From contig JAQISU010000114.1 in NCBI GenBank assembly GCA_029339505.1, positions 2,652,501 through 2,716,500 of the forward strand: a stretch of 64,000 nt of DNA, in the 5' to 3' direction. Position 1 is the first letter of the stretch. Every line of letters starts with the position of its first letter. This document shows positions 26,901-40,860 of this stretch, one piece after another. The stretch is from Unio delphinus (Eukaryota > Mollusca > Bivalvia > Unionida > Unionidae). The notes under the pieces are model-generated. The model ran no database searches, was not told where the DNA came from, and worked only from the letters and a program-made list of their open reading frames with translations. The position numbers and the translations under genes are program-made.

Positions 26901-29900
26901 TTTGAGTTGGGTATAGGTGATTACATTATATTTGAATTGGGTATAGGTGATTACATTATATTTGAATTGAGTATAGGTGATTACATTATATTTGAATTGG
27001 GTATAGGTGATTACATTATATTTGAGTCGGGTATAGGTTTTAAACTAAATGATACTTAAGTTATGGGTTTTTGATGTATGAATTAGATGAACAATACTTG
27101 TTTTGCGAATACATTGTTTTTGTTTCTTTGGACAAATATTTATGGATTATATTTTTGCTATAAACTCTGAATGTAAGGACCAAACAAATATTGGATTTTC
27201 TGTGTAAAACAGTAAGAAACCATCAACAGTCTGTGAATTTAAACAAATGAAAATGGTACTTTTCACAGAACTGTATAAATTGAGACCCTAAAATATATGA
27301 ATTTACAGTATGTATTGTAATGGATTAATATTATAATATGTTTACATTTATTCATCATTTTGCATGCAAAAATACTCTATTTGACATTGATTAGTACTAT
27401 ATGTGGATTAATACTGAATATCACAATGAATAATTATAGTCATGATTGATACTGTATTTTACTTGATTAATACTATATTATGTATGGATTATTACTTTTT
27501 TCACATGGATTTATTTTGTTTTTTATTTTATTTAAGATCATTGACGATGTGTTTTTTTCAGGTGATCTACTATTCGTTTGCCATTCTTGGAATTGAGCTC
27601 TTCTATGGTGTAATTGAATACAAGCCACAAAACAATACCAACATCACAAAGTAGGTACATTAGTGCTTCTCTTCTTTGTATAATTAGTATATTCAAATGT
27701 TTATTACGTGAAAATTTGTCAGTGTGTTTTAACTAAACTATCACAATTTTTCTAACTTTAGCATATTCTCGAGTTATGATAGATATTACACGAGTGCTCC
27801 TTTCAAACAAAATTTATGAAATGAGTCAAATAATTTCTGAGTGTTTTTGGCAAATTTTGTTTTGTAAGTTTAATATGAGATGAACACAAAGGTAAGATTC
27901 TCTTTAATTGCATATCATGTCTTTTTCACCTGAATTCATTTTTGTGGTTTGAGTCAAATGCAGTTTTAATCCATACATTTTGTTGATCAGGGTAGTGGTC
28001 CTATTATTTTCACATATAAAGTACAGTCAATTGTTTTTTTAAATATTTATTATTTTTTTTGTGCCATTCAAAGTTTGGAACTCGATGTAATAATAGTGAA
28101 TTCACAGTACAGTGTGACCCCACTATATTATGCACAGTTATAACACGAATTCGGATATAACACATATGTATTGTGGCTCCCAACATTTCATGTACAGTAG
28201 TCCCCCTCTTGAATGGCTCCCCCCAGACCAGCAGCCACCTTTTCCTTATAGCCAGAATCTGTTGGAACCAACAAACTTTTGTTCAAAAGTACCCCTCATG
28301 AAAGGCTACCCTGCTAACTTGACCAGCGGCCAACATAAGCGGCCGCATTCTATTTTGATATGTATCCAGAGCCAGTATTGTATTCATAACATGCAATCTG
28401 ATTTCTGTTTCCCGATGTCAGGTTTTTGTTACTGAAAGAAGTGTTCACTAAAGTACATGTACCACTAAGGTTCATATTAAATCATTTATGCCTCACCAGA
28501 AGCTACATTTATTCCATAAAGCCAGGAAAGACTCAAATTTTAATCCATACAAAAGGGTAAGTACATGTAATAAGATTAGACATACTGCTGTTATCATGAG
28601 ATATCTGATTTAGTCACTCTGATAATCAGTAAATTACAATTATTTAACAGTAGTTAGAGATGAGAAGTGGCAGTATCGATGTACATACACAAGTCAGCAA
28701 CAAAATGGTTTGATAGCCTTTATGGCTTCCCTTAGTAAGATGTTGAGCTTGTTCACCTTTGTTAACTAGTGGCTATTGATACTGAAAATAATTGTCAAGA
28801 TCACAAATCCTCACGGCCACGAGGTCAAATCTGATGTTGTTAATGGTACATATCGAAGCCATTTTGGTTTTCTCACTTAGTGTAAAGAAATGTATGTAAA
28901 CAATAAGTGTAAAGAAATGTATAAAAACAATATGATATCAGTCTGCGACTAACGATCCACATGACAAGATCACTTCCTTTAAAAACACTTCTGCAATTGG
29001 TTTAAATGCAGAAATATTGTTTTATCAGTCTTGTAGTTGGCAACATAGGAAGAAGTACAGTGTAACTGCAAAGAGATCAACATGTCACTGAGGAAAAGAA
29101 AAATTCTCAATTTAGAAAAGAATGTGAAAGTAATTCAACTGACCGAAAAGTTGGAGAGTTTGAGGATTCTGGCAGAAAGATTTGATGTCAGTAAGACTCA
29201 GATAAACAACATTGTGGAAGATAGGGAAACAATTCTGCGCAAATGGGAAGGTGAAATGGACAAATAAAGGAAGATTGTTAGAGCAAGGAGATGTTTGTAT
29301 CCTTATTTAAATGACAAGGCTTTTGAATGGTTTTGCACTGCACGTTTTAAGAAAATTCCACTCACCGGTCGAATGATCCAAGAAAAAGCGACAATTTTGT
29401 CTGTTGAAACGGGATATGACGACTTTACCACAAGTAATGGATGGTTGCACAGATTTCAAGTCCAACACAATATTGTGTGTTCTTTTCTTAGTAGAGAATC
29501 AGCTGATGTTAATAATGAATTTATCAAAGATTGGAAAAAAAAGACTGAACAATATAATTTTTATGCAGGGGATATGACAGCAAGGACATTTTTAAAAGTG
29601 ACAAGACTGGTTTGTTTTTTAGACTGTTGCCAACAAGGTCACTGGAACAAAAAGGGGATTCATGTAAAGGTGGGAAAAATGCAAAGGAGAGATTTAGTTT
29701 TGCGTTGCGCCATTTGTTCTGTTGAGAAACTGAAACCACTGGTGATAGGAATATCACAAATTCCAAGGTGCTTTAAATGATATATCCATGCACATTTGAG
29801 AGTTACATATGAGGCAAACAGAAAAGCATGGATGACAGGACGCATATTAATCAGCAGATGAAAGTGCAGAACAGGAAGATCCTGCTTTTCCTCTACAACT

Positions 29901-32900
29901 GTGCTGCACACCCAAAACTGGATTTATCAAATGTCAAGGTTTCATACTTTCCTCCAAATACAACTTCAAAACTTCAGCCCCTGGATGCAAGGTTAATCCA
30001 GACTATCAAAGTGAACTACAGGAAAAAGCTGTTGAGACATGTTTTGTTCCTGATGGATAATATAACATCTGCATCGGAGATAGCACAAAAGGTGACTCTG
30101 CTTTATGCAATCCAATAGCTGACATTAGCATGGGATGTCCTGACAGCCAAGACAATTCAAAAGTGCTTTTGGAAATGTGGGTTTTTCCAATAGGTATCAG
30201 GTGTGCCAGAGGCAGAGGAGGAAAACTGAGATGAAGAGGACTATCTTCCACTTACGCCACCTGGAACAACCCTTAAGGATTATGTTCAGTGTGCTGATGC
30301 ATTAGCTACAGAGAACACAGTTAGTGATGACTGGGAGTCAACAGAAATGACAGAAGGTGCTAAATATTGTACTGAAACATGCCAGGATGAGGAAAGTGAC
30401 TGTGAAAGTGACGTGTGACAATCCAAACCCAGTTAAACAGTGTGATAACTGCATGGTTACATTCCACAAAATTGATGGAGTATGACCTCGCAACAACAAT
30501 ATTGAGCTTGTGGACATAATTATGAAAACTCAAGATATTCTTAAAAAAAAAAGATAAAAGAAAAGCTGTAGAAAGCATGGGACAAATGACACTAGATAAC
30601 ATTTTCAAGCCTACGAATTCTTAGGAACATCTGTCTTGTATTGAAGTGTCTACTGGAGACAGATGATGTGATCTGTAACATTAGTATAAAGACAGTTTTT
30701 ATACATGTATATCAATGGTCATTCAATAACATTCTTTTGAAAATGATGAAACAGTTTGTTTCACATTGATTTCACAACATGCATGTGATTTTTAGAAGAA
30801 AAAATGAAATGCTTTAGAATTACATGTAATTATGACTTTCTTTATATGTATTTACTATTCACATTTGTCATCCCCCTCTAGAAAAACCACCCTCATTATA
30901 AGGCCACTTTCCTGCTGCAATAGGGGTGCTTATAAGAGGGGACTACTGTACATGTAGATTTCTAGTACATGAGACGAATTTTTTTTTTAAAACTATGTAA
31001 TAAATGTGAAAAGCAGTCCATTAGTGGTGACTTTTAAAAAATCGCATGCACTTTTCATTAGATAAAACCGACTATATATAATCTTCAATAACAACAAAGA
31101 ACCTTCTTCAAATGAAGTCAATACCAAACGTAAATAAAAGCAGTGGAATCTGATGGATTGTTTCAATTTTCATTGTGACTGGAACATGTTTACAGTATCA
31201 AGAACGTTTCTTTTTTGCAGGAAAAAGTTTATGGCAGCATAAAATACAAACTAACTTTTTCCGACATAGGATGTACTGAAAAGTAAATGTCCTTCATCAT
31301 TCATTACTTGATTGTGCTGTTTTTACACTGAATTCAGACTTTTGTGACCTGTGACAAAATTTTTGAATATTTTAAATCTCTGTGTGTGCATATTTTTGAT
31401 GGAATTATTTGTGTTGTGTATTCAATGTATTTGATGAAATTTTGGTGGTGGTGGTGGTGAGGACATGGTGTTGATTCTCTCTCTATTCATGCTATACATT
31501 AGACATGTATATATAAACAGTATTCATTTATATGTACCAATGTTTGGTTCTCTAAATAAAGTAAAATATTATATATGCCTTCTGTTTTCACTACAGGTGT
31601 ATTTTGTCATTTAATATGCATCAGTTTAAGATGGTCGCTGTGCCAATGAAGCAGATATTTTACTGCCCGCATGTATTACCTACCCCCTCCACTGAAAGTT
31701 ATTTTGTGTAGATGCATCATTTCCTTCAGCTAAATGACCTGATTGCTTATAACACAGTCTGGCCCATAACACAGTCGGGTTCTATGGTTCCCAACTACCG
31801 TGTTATAGCGAGTTCACACTGTATTTGCCTGAACATACCAAGTAGACAATTTGCAAATGTAATATTTAATGATTTTGTCTGCATATAGAGGGTTTAATGT
31901 TTGCTGAGCTTACTTTTCTGATTGCGAATGAATGGAGGATTTTAACTCAAAAAGTCATTTTGATATGACCCATTTTCTATCACCTGTCATCCATTCATAA
32001 GCACAAGTTTTTTGCTACTTCCCCTAAACTACCTGGAGGATTGCCTTGAAACTTCACACACACACATTCATTCTGAGGTCTAACTGGCCTTATATAGTAA
32101 TGGTACCTATCTGAGTTCAATATGGCTGCCATGGTGGACATCTTGAAGATCTTGGTATGGTGGCTCCTTATGAATGGAATGTCTTATCAATCTGGGCTTG
32201 ATGTAAAATACTTTTTATAATGTCTAACTGGTTCTAAATGAACATTATCAACATCTGACATTCAATATGGCTACCATCTCGAAAATCTTGTTATTTTCAC
32301 CCAGCTATAATGAATGGTTCTATTGACATGGGGTTTATCTTTAAAAGATTAGGATGTTTGGGTTGGTCCTAAATGAAAATTTCACTGCTCAGGGTTCCAC
32401 TTTATCCTGTGTGATAGCTAACTTTAAAATCTTGTTGTCACTATTTCTTATGAATGCATAGTCTTATCGACATGGGGTCTGCATGGATATACTTCTTGTG
32501 ATGTCTAGTTGATCATATTAAAACATGGTGTCCCTCGGATATCATTCAGTACGTTTGATGTATTTTATTATCATTACTCCTTCAGAGTGTCTGGTTATAC
32601 TGATGTGGCATTTCACAAAATGTCTTCTCAATATCTTGTTGGTTCTTAAAGAAAATGGTACCAATCTGACAACCAGTATGGCCACTGTGGCATCCATCTT
32701 GAAAATCTTGTTAACACTACATCTCCACATTGGATGATTGTCTTCACCTTAGCTTTTCACTAAAAGGCTTTGTTGTATGTTTTGTCCAAAATGAAAATGC
32801 TACTCGCATCACATTTTCATGGCTGTTGTGGCCACCTTTGAAATCACTATTTTACAGAATTGTAAGATGTAATGATATCAAGGGACAAGTGTATTATGAT

Positions 32901-35900
32901 GTACAATGTGCTTAATATTAAAGGAAGAGTGTATTTTGATGTACAGTATGCTTTATATCAAGAGACAAGTGTATTTTGATGTACAGTATGCTTTATATCA
33001 AGGGACAAGTGTATTTTGATGTACAATATGCTTAATATTAAAGTAAGAGTGTATTTTGATGTACAGTATGCTTAATATCAAGGGATGAATGTTTTATGTT
33101 GTACAGTATGCTTAATATTAAAAGAAGAGTGTATAATGATATACAGTATGCTTAGTATTTTATACTGCAGTAACTAAAGTTGCATTTCTTGTTATTGTTT
33201 GACCTGTTTTTAATTTAATGATTAAGTAAACTGTGTTCAATTTGTTTTTTAAACATTGCTTGTAGATTATATACAATTGGCAAAGATTGTTTATTTTTTA
33301 GTCCACCTGAATGTGGTTCCTATGCACAGTTGGAATATTGGGCCAATAACTTTGATGATTTTGCAGTAAGTAGCACCTTTAGTATACAAAGTTTGCCTTT
33401 TATTGCCATGAAATTAAACATGATATATATAATGTGCACAAATTTAAGACAGAATGAAACACTTAGAAACAAGTTTCATTTGCATCTACCATTGATACTG
33501 TTGGACAGATGGACAGAGTATGCTTGCAAGCAGAATCACATGGTTGTAGCTAAAAATGTATGCATATTTTGGGATGAAGTGCATAAATGTAGCCATATCC
33601 ACATATAAGCTCTAGATTTCACACTGTATTGATGACTGGGTGTGTTGTTATACTTATCGTTTTGTAGCATGCACACAGAGCAAATGACTGCATCCTGTAT
33701 CTTTTTGTTCACTATATGTATGCAACAGTGTTATCCAGTTACACACGTCAGAAATTTTGTTAGTAGAGAAATAAGATGTGTTCTTTTACCTTGAGTGATA
33801 GAAAGAACAAGACACAAAAAGGCATTTTCACTTCATCTGATTCACAGTGATTGTTAGGTATTCTCATTTATGTATAAGTTAGAGTAAGAAAGTATGGTTT
33901 TCCTTTATAAACCATTATAGGATGCATTCTAAAGTAGGAAATGCTACATTATTTAATCCTTCTACAATTAAAATGTATGAGACTTATATTTATAAAATGA
34001 ATTTACAAGGAATTATAAACATAATTATGTCATGCCTGCATCATTGCATGATTCCACTATTTTTCACTTTCAGATAACCCTTACCTTGACTTAGGGTTAG
34101 GGGAAGGCAGGGGTAAATATGTAAGGGCAGTGCTTGCAAATTATAGTTTAACAGCTTTTCCTCCAAGGTTTGGGATCTTATACCATAAAAAAAAATGTTA
34201 CTGAAAACTTAAACTACATTTCAGAGGACCATGACTATGCCTGTCACTCACTGGGAGGGCAATAGTGCATGACTTTGAAATGTGCTTACTTATTGTACAG
34301 TTAGTTATTTATTATGACTCTCTGGTCTTAACTTTAGTAAAAGAAAAGAGCGAAATCCAACAAGTTTTGTAAAATTTAGTAAATATTTTATTTCGCTAGA
34401 ATACAAAGTGAAAATTTAAAAAGAACCTATAAGATTGTGAGCTAATCCAAAATAAACCTCAGAGTTCAACAGTCCAAATGTATGAAGTTCCAATTGAATT
34501 CCAATGGTGTTCCAAATAAATTTTAGTATTGAATGTGTTGATGTTTTTGTAGTTTTGATCGTGCTAATGTGCCACTGGTATGTAATTTGGTAATTTGGTA
34601 ATTTGATGTATCATAATAGTATAATCCATTTTGTCCTTGACTGAATTTGCTATAATTCCAAAGTAATGTTTTAGTCCAAAAAATAGTACTTACACCTTTG
34701 TAATTCCAGCAAATAATAATTTGAATAAATAAGTCCACCCAAATTAAAAATTGAACAAAACAATAAGACTGACTCTACTTCAGATTTTAAGGCAAGAATG
34801 AGTAATTTTTCAAGTGAACAACAATTATATAAAAGCTAAGACAGTAATAGAGCCAGAATGTAGATCAGTCTTCTCTATAAACATTCAGAGTTGTCAACAA
34901 GTTTAGGAATTTCGAAGTGAAAAAACATTGACCTAGGCTCAGATTCAAAAAAATATTTTTACTCCATAATAATGACTTGAATATTTAGTCTATAATCGTA
35001 GAGAAATATTAGCAATGTATTATGTTCTTTACAAAATAAATGTCACTGGTGAGGTACACCATTAACTTGATTTTGGACAATTGTTAGGTACAAAGTACAG
35101 ACATACATAATATAATAATTTAAGATAGCCAACAAATAATACAAATCAAATATGCATAACAGTTTGTAATTTATGCCCATACAGAAAGACTTAAATTGAA
35201 AACTTTACCCAGATTTTCAGATGAACTTGGCATAACCTGAGGATCAGAGTTATTGAAGGATGGTGATTACTGATTTGGCTCAGCGAGTAGTATTTCTGCT
35301 TTTTCCAAGCTTAATACCTTATGTCTGTAAAGACCTAACTTTAATTGAAAACCTTGTCCAATTTTGAAAGTGACCTTGACTTTACCTGGGGTACAGAAGT
35401 ATGGTAGAGTTACATGGATGTGAAAAGCCATAGCTGTCTGGTTCTATATTTAAATGATGATAGCTATCCTTTCCATGGGCTGTCACTTGTGACCATACTA
35501 ACAATGTTTTCAACTGAAAACCTAACCATGATTTTAAAAATAACCTTTTATCTTGCCTGAAGGTCAGAGGAAGGGCAGGGGTGCATGTATAATGTATATT
35601 AAATGGTAGAGCTTCACACGTCTACCATCAAAGTATGGTATGAGAATTATGACCAGCGCTGTAGAACTTGAACCAAAACCTTAACCAATGTTGACCCCAC
35701 ATCTGCCATCCAATTAAATGAGTATACCTATTTTCATCTATACTAAAGCAGGTGAGACAAAAGGCATTATAACCATAATATTTGTATGTAAATATTCTTG
35801 TTTAATTTGAACAATAATAGTTACTTTTATTTCTTTTCCCAGGCTGCTTTAATTGTGTTATGGGATATCATGGTTGTAAATAACTGGCATGTTTTCTTGG

Positions 35901-38900
35901 AAGCTTACTCAGCAGCTACTACAAAGTAAGTTAAATATCTCACTTATTTGAGAATGATAAAATTTGTTAAAATTAAAGATAATTTGTGAGCCAAGAATCA
36001 TCATCAGAACATATGAATACAGTATATATTGTGAACATTTAACTGAATTAAGGCAGTAACCAGTGAAATTACAATATGTACATGTGTATCTTATCTAATG
36101 GAAAACATGCCTTGTTTAAAACATTGTACTGCAGTTTGTATAAATTTACAATTTGGTAAAACATCTTAATGTTATTTGTGATTGTAATGCAGGTCATTAC
36201 GGTGTAGTAGGAGTTATTTCCCTTTGGGAGTCATTTAAGTGACCTAGTTTATCTCACCAAGTCAAACAACTCATACATCAGTGAACCAGTTATGTAAATG
36301 TGTTAAAATATAAATTACTGATGTAGCTGAAAAGGTATAATATGTTCCTGGGTACATACAAAAATGTGTACACATGGATTTTGACTTTCATCATTCAAAA
36401 CTTATGTTGTTTATATATATAACAAAAATGAATTGTTGAACTTAAATTCATGAAAATTCAGTAAAATGAAACTATTTATGTTACTTTGATTTAACCTAAT
36501 TTTAATATACTTTCAGATGGTCTTATATCTATTTCATCATCTGGTGGTTACTGTCTGTGGTCATTGTCCTTAATCTTTTCACTGCTCTCATTTTGGAGGT
36601 CAGTTGAAGTCGGAGTGTATAAGTATTATTAAGTTTCTAACCCCTTAATCATTGATTTAAATTACACCAATTGTAGAGATTTGTGGCAACAAGTCACAAC
36701 TGTTACACCATTTGTGGAGACAGGTGGCAACAAGTCATAACTGTAACATAAGTTGTAGACACATATGGCAACAAGTCACAACTGTTACACAAGTTGCACT
36801 TGTTCCTTTCATGTGAAAATAAAGTGATGCAACATAAGTGTTTTCTTCTTGCAAAACTTGTGCAGCATCCTAGAAATGTACCCATGTTCCTTAAGGATAA
36901 AATCCTATTATAGGTCATGAAAGACCTACAAGAGTGATTTATTTTACATTTCTTTTCTTTTAAATTTACCCATTTAATTCTCCAAATAGACTTCTCACAT
37001 GCAAACAGATGGATAAAATATTGATATGCTTTCAGGGTAAGAAATTCACAATAGCAAATTCTATAACCTGTTTTTGTAGTTCTTGGGATTTAGCAAACAT
37101 TCAAGTTGAAAATGTGTGACTTCCAAGAATTATGAAAAGAAGGAACCACTGTAACTGATGAGGTGAGTTTTGAATTGTATTGACTAAAAAAGAAGCTATT
37201 TAATACATTTCTTTATTTAAAGATAAAGGCCAAAATTACTGATATTTACCTCTGATGAAAACCAGTGTGTTTAGTATTCATAGACTGTTCCAGCATATCC
37301 GTTTTGTTTGTATTCCTGGACCGTTCCAACAATGACTGACAAAGATGAGCCTGTACTGATAAAAATAATATTGTCTGAAATACATCCACAAGATACGGAA
37401 TAGTTCAAAGCATGCACTGTTAAGAAACAGTGTTGTCTGAAATACATCCACAATATAAGGAATAGTTCAAAGCATGCACTGTTAAGGAATAGTGTTGTCT
37501 GAAATACATCCACAATATAAGGAATAGTTCAGTGCATGCACTGTTAAGGAACAGTGTTGTCTGAAATACATCCACAATATAAGGAATAGTTCGGTGCATG
37601 CACTGTAAAGGAACAGTGTTGTCTGAAATACATCCACAATATAAGGAATAGTTCAGTGCATGCACTGTTAAGAAACAGTGTTATCTTAAATGCATCTACA
37701 AGACATGGATCAACTAAATATGTGTACTGTTAAGAAACTGCTATCTTAAATGCATCTATAAGACATGGATCAGATAAATAAATGTACTGTTAAGAAACTA
37801 TGGTCTTAAATGCATCTACATGTAATAGACAAGCTAAATATGTTTTGTTAAGAAACAGTGTTTTCTGAAATACATCCACAAGACATGGATCTGCTGTATG
37901 TATGTTTTTTTCATTGTCATTTCAAGCTAAAGGTAATTTCTTACAGCATGCTTCCTGTGAGTGTATGACAACAGTATAACATACATAAGAGGAAAAACAT
38001 GCTAGATTTTTAAACAAATGCATCAATGTAAGCCTTTTTACTACCAGGTTAAAAACATAGGTTGCAAACATTATCTGACCTGCTATGGCTCATGGTTAAC
38101 TCTAGACTTGTTTTACATCAGCAATCTGTTTCTTCCATCATTATTCTCATTAGAAATAATGCACACACATGATCAAAAACATGAACCAAGTTAAGCTGTT
38201 TGCATTTTTTTTCCATCGCCTGTGTAAATGGATCTTTACAATGAGAATATCTAGACCAGTTTAATAAAACTGTCAGATGTAACTTTGCTAATATGACTGT
38301 TATACTCAAGATGAAGGCTTACTCCTAACCGTATAGATAACCTATCAAGTGTATTCCTTCAATAGTAAGATGGAACTTAAAAAAGAAATCTTAATCATAT
38401 CATGTGTTAGATATTGTCCTTGCCTGTGCAGTTATGCATAAGGAAAATTTACAAAACAGAAAAAGGTTGGTTGGTATGTTTCAGCAAGACTTTAACACAT
38501 TATTGGCTCGATCATGCAGAGGAGATAGAAGCTAAATGCCATTCCCATGCATACATGAATGCAATCAAATTGGGTTGGTCTAGGCAGGTACTAAATTTAG
38601 CAGCCTTTAGATAATGAGCCATGTGTGGTACCAAATGAGTTAGTACTGCTCTTTATAAATGAAAACTAAATTTCAAAAGATAGATCATGCATCTAAATGG
38701 AGCTGTTATTTTTTTCCCTTTAATATTATTTGAAGCTGATGCTGTATGCATGGCATTGCTCATTTTTGAATAAACTGCTTTAATCAGGCATGTAATTTTA
38801 TCAATGTTCAGTCATTTAATAATAACAACTTTTCTTGATAGCCGTCAAATTAATTGTGACCTCATTCTTTTGATGAGAGTATTAAGTGACATGTTTATAA

Positions 38901-40788
38901 TGCAGCTACAAGAGGCATTGGAGTGATAAATTTCACTTTGTCTGTGTTCCCCATTGGTCCTCCCTGTTCAAGTTGTAACTGGGCTCCTTATGTCTATCTC
39001 CTTATGTCATTGGAAAGGAAACTTGCAGTGTGGATGTAATTGTAGATGCAGATTTAAAGTAAAGCATCTTACCAAATCTGAGTAACACTGACCTACTTTT
39101 CAGAGTTTATTCAACATAAATTGCTACAAAGTAGTAATTTATTCCAGTGATGCTAAACTTATTTTGCATGGTATTTTATTCTTTTCTTCACAGAATTTCA
39201 TTATGAAGTGGGACAAATTGAAGCTTGCATCCCGCAGACGAACTAGAAGTGGATCTACTTCAGCTATGTTGTACAGTATGACAGTGCATGATATGTTCAG
39301 GTATATAAGCTTGAGACTTTGTTATTAAAAGACAGTCTGCAATAAATTGTTCAGATATTAAATTTAAAAATGGATTGCAGTTCCTAAGACTTGTTATGAA
39401 AACTATAATTCTATGACATTTTTAGAAGTTATTTTTTACCTATATTTACATAAGAGATCTTGTTCTACTTCCAGGGCTAGCAATTTGTACTATATATTAT
39501 TGTTGAACTCGGAGTGGCCAACTTGAGAATCTTGTTATTGCTTTGGAATGGATGGATTTTTTTAACTGAAAGGCTTCTTATGGTCCGATATGAAAATGGT
39601 GCCACTGAGACATCTTATATGGCTGTGGCAGTGGCATTCTTGAAAATCTTAAAATCACTATTTCTGGATGAATGGTCATATCAGCATGGTTGGTTCACTG
39701 AAAGGTTTAATACAATATGTGGTTGTTAATATATAAAAATGGTGTCCGTTAGACACATAATATGGTAGCCAATGTGGCAGTCTATTTGTGATATTTAATT
39801 TAGTTGTCATCCAGAGCCCTGTACTATATTAATAGCATAGATGAACGATTTTGTGCTTGTTTTTTGTTTTTTATTATTGCTGTATTGGTCACAGATCTAA
39901 TAAGTTTATGGGATAGTCTGTTGTCTATTGTTTGTCAGCACTCGGTCATCTATTATCTGATGTCCATCCATTCAGACAAGTTTGTTATCGCTACTCATCC
40001 TGTACTAATTGTAAGATGCCAGGAAACGTCACACACACATTCATCCCTTTTTTTTTTATTCTGAATGAAAATCTTGCTGATTAGACATCCGCAATTGCTG
40101 CCACAGTGACCAGCTTGAAATCTTGTTTTTGCCACCCCACCAGAATGGATGGATATATCAAATTTTCACAGACATACTTCATATCATGTCTTGTTTGTTC
40201 TAAATGAAAATGGTGCCAGTCAGAATTCAATATGGGCACTACTACAGCCATCAAGAAAATTGTATTAATGCAATTCCATCTGAATGGAATGTCACATTGA
40301 CATAGACTTTGAATGATTTTTAGAAGGACCTGAATTAATATGGTGCTAATCTGCGATATAATATGACCAATACAGCAGACATTTTGAAAACATTGTCTTC
40401 CTGCTTCTGAAGAATGGATTTCAGTAAAATAATTCTTTTATGTCTAGTTTATCTTGAATTTTAACTGATGTCAACATAAAATTATGTAAATAATTATACA
40501 GCATTTGTCTGATATGATACAGGTAAGAAAATAGTTATTAATTTTTTTATGCATATATTTAATTTTTGCACATATGTTGTGGTGGATAATTTGCATACGA
40601 CTCTTCATCAGAGAGGAATGAACAGTACACTTTTCTACTGATAGGCATGAACAAAGGATTGCAGAGAAAATTTGCATTTGATACACTTTTATATACCATA
40701 AAGTATGGAAAATATGGTTGCATATATTATGCATATAAACAATAACAGAACAGGTTGTCTAAACTACATGAATTTATATTACCAGTTA

Positions 40789-40860
<72 letters not shown>

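Larger units (their letters stand above)
28110..31821. mobile_element. TA-flanked DNA element with CAGTGTGA inverted ends, host of a nested transposon
   Basis: The left end CAGTGTGACCCCACTATA at 28110 and the right end, complementary to CAGTGTGAACTCGCTATAAC, ending at 31821, are each bordered by TA (28108..28109 and 31822..31823). The type fits Tc1/mariner-pogo MITEs. Without the nested insertion it would be about 960 bp. No transposase of its own seen. Confidence 0.82.

Noticed and set aside
26865..27059. Repeat peptide GIGDYIIFEL as a possible small repeat protein
   Set aside because: It comes from a 30-bp minisatellite; neighbouring units of other lengths break the frame.
37271..37665. 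Cys-rich repeat peptides (HALNYSLYCGCISDN) on the minus strand
   Set aside because: Product of the 62-bp minisatellite; the frames break with unit length.
5479..39300. TPCN1 or a voltage-gated calcium channel as the identity of the gene
   Set aside because: The pore loop (EYWANNFDDFA), VVNNW filter, S4 isoleucine and the short C-terminus fit TPC2; TPC1 has a different loop and a long coiled tail, and four-domain calcium channels have Glu filters.
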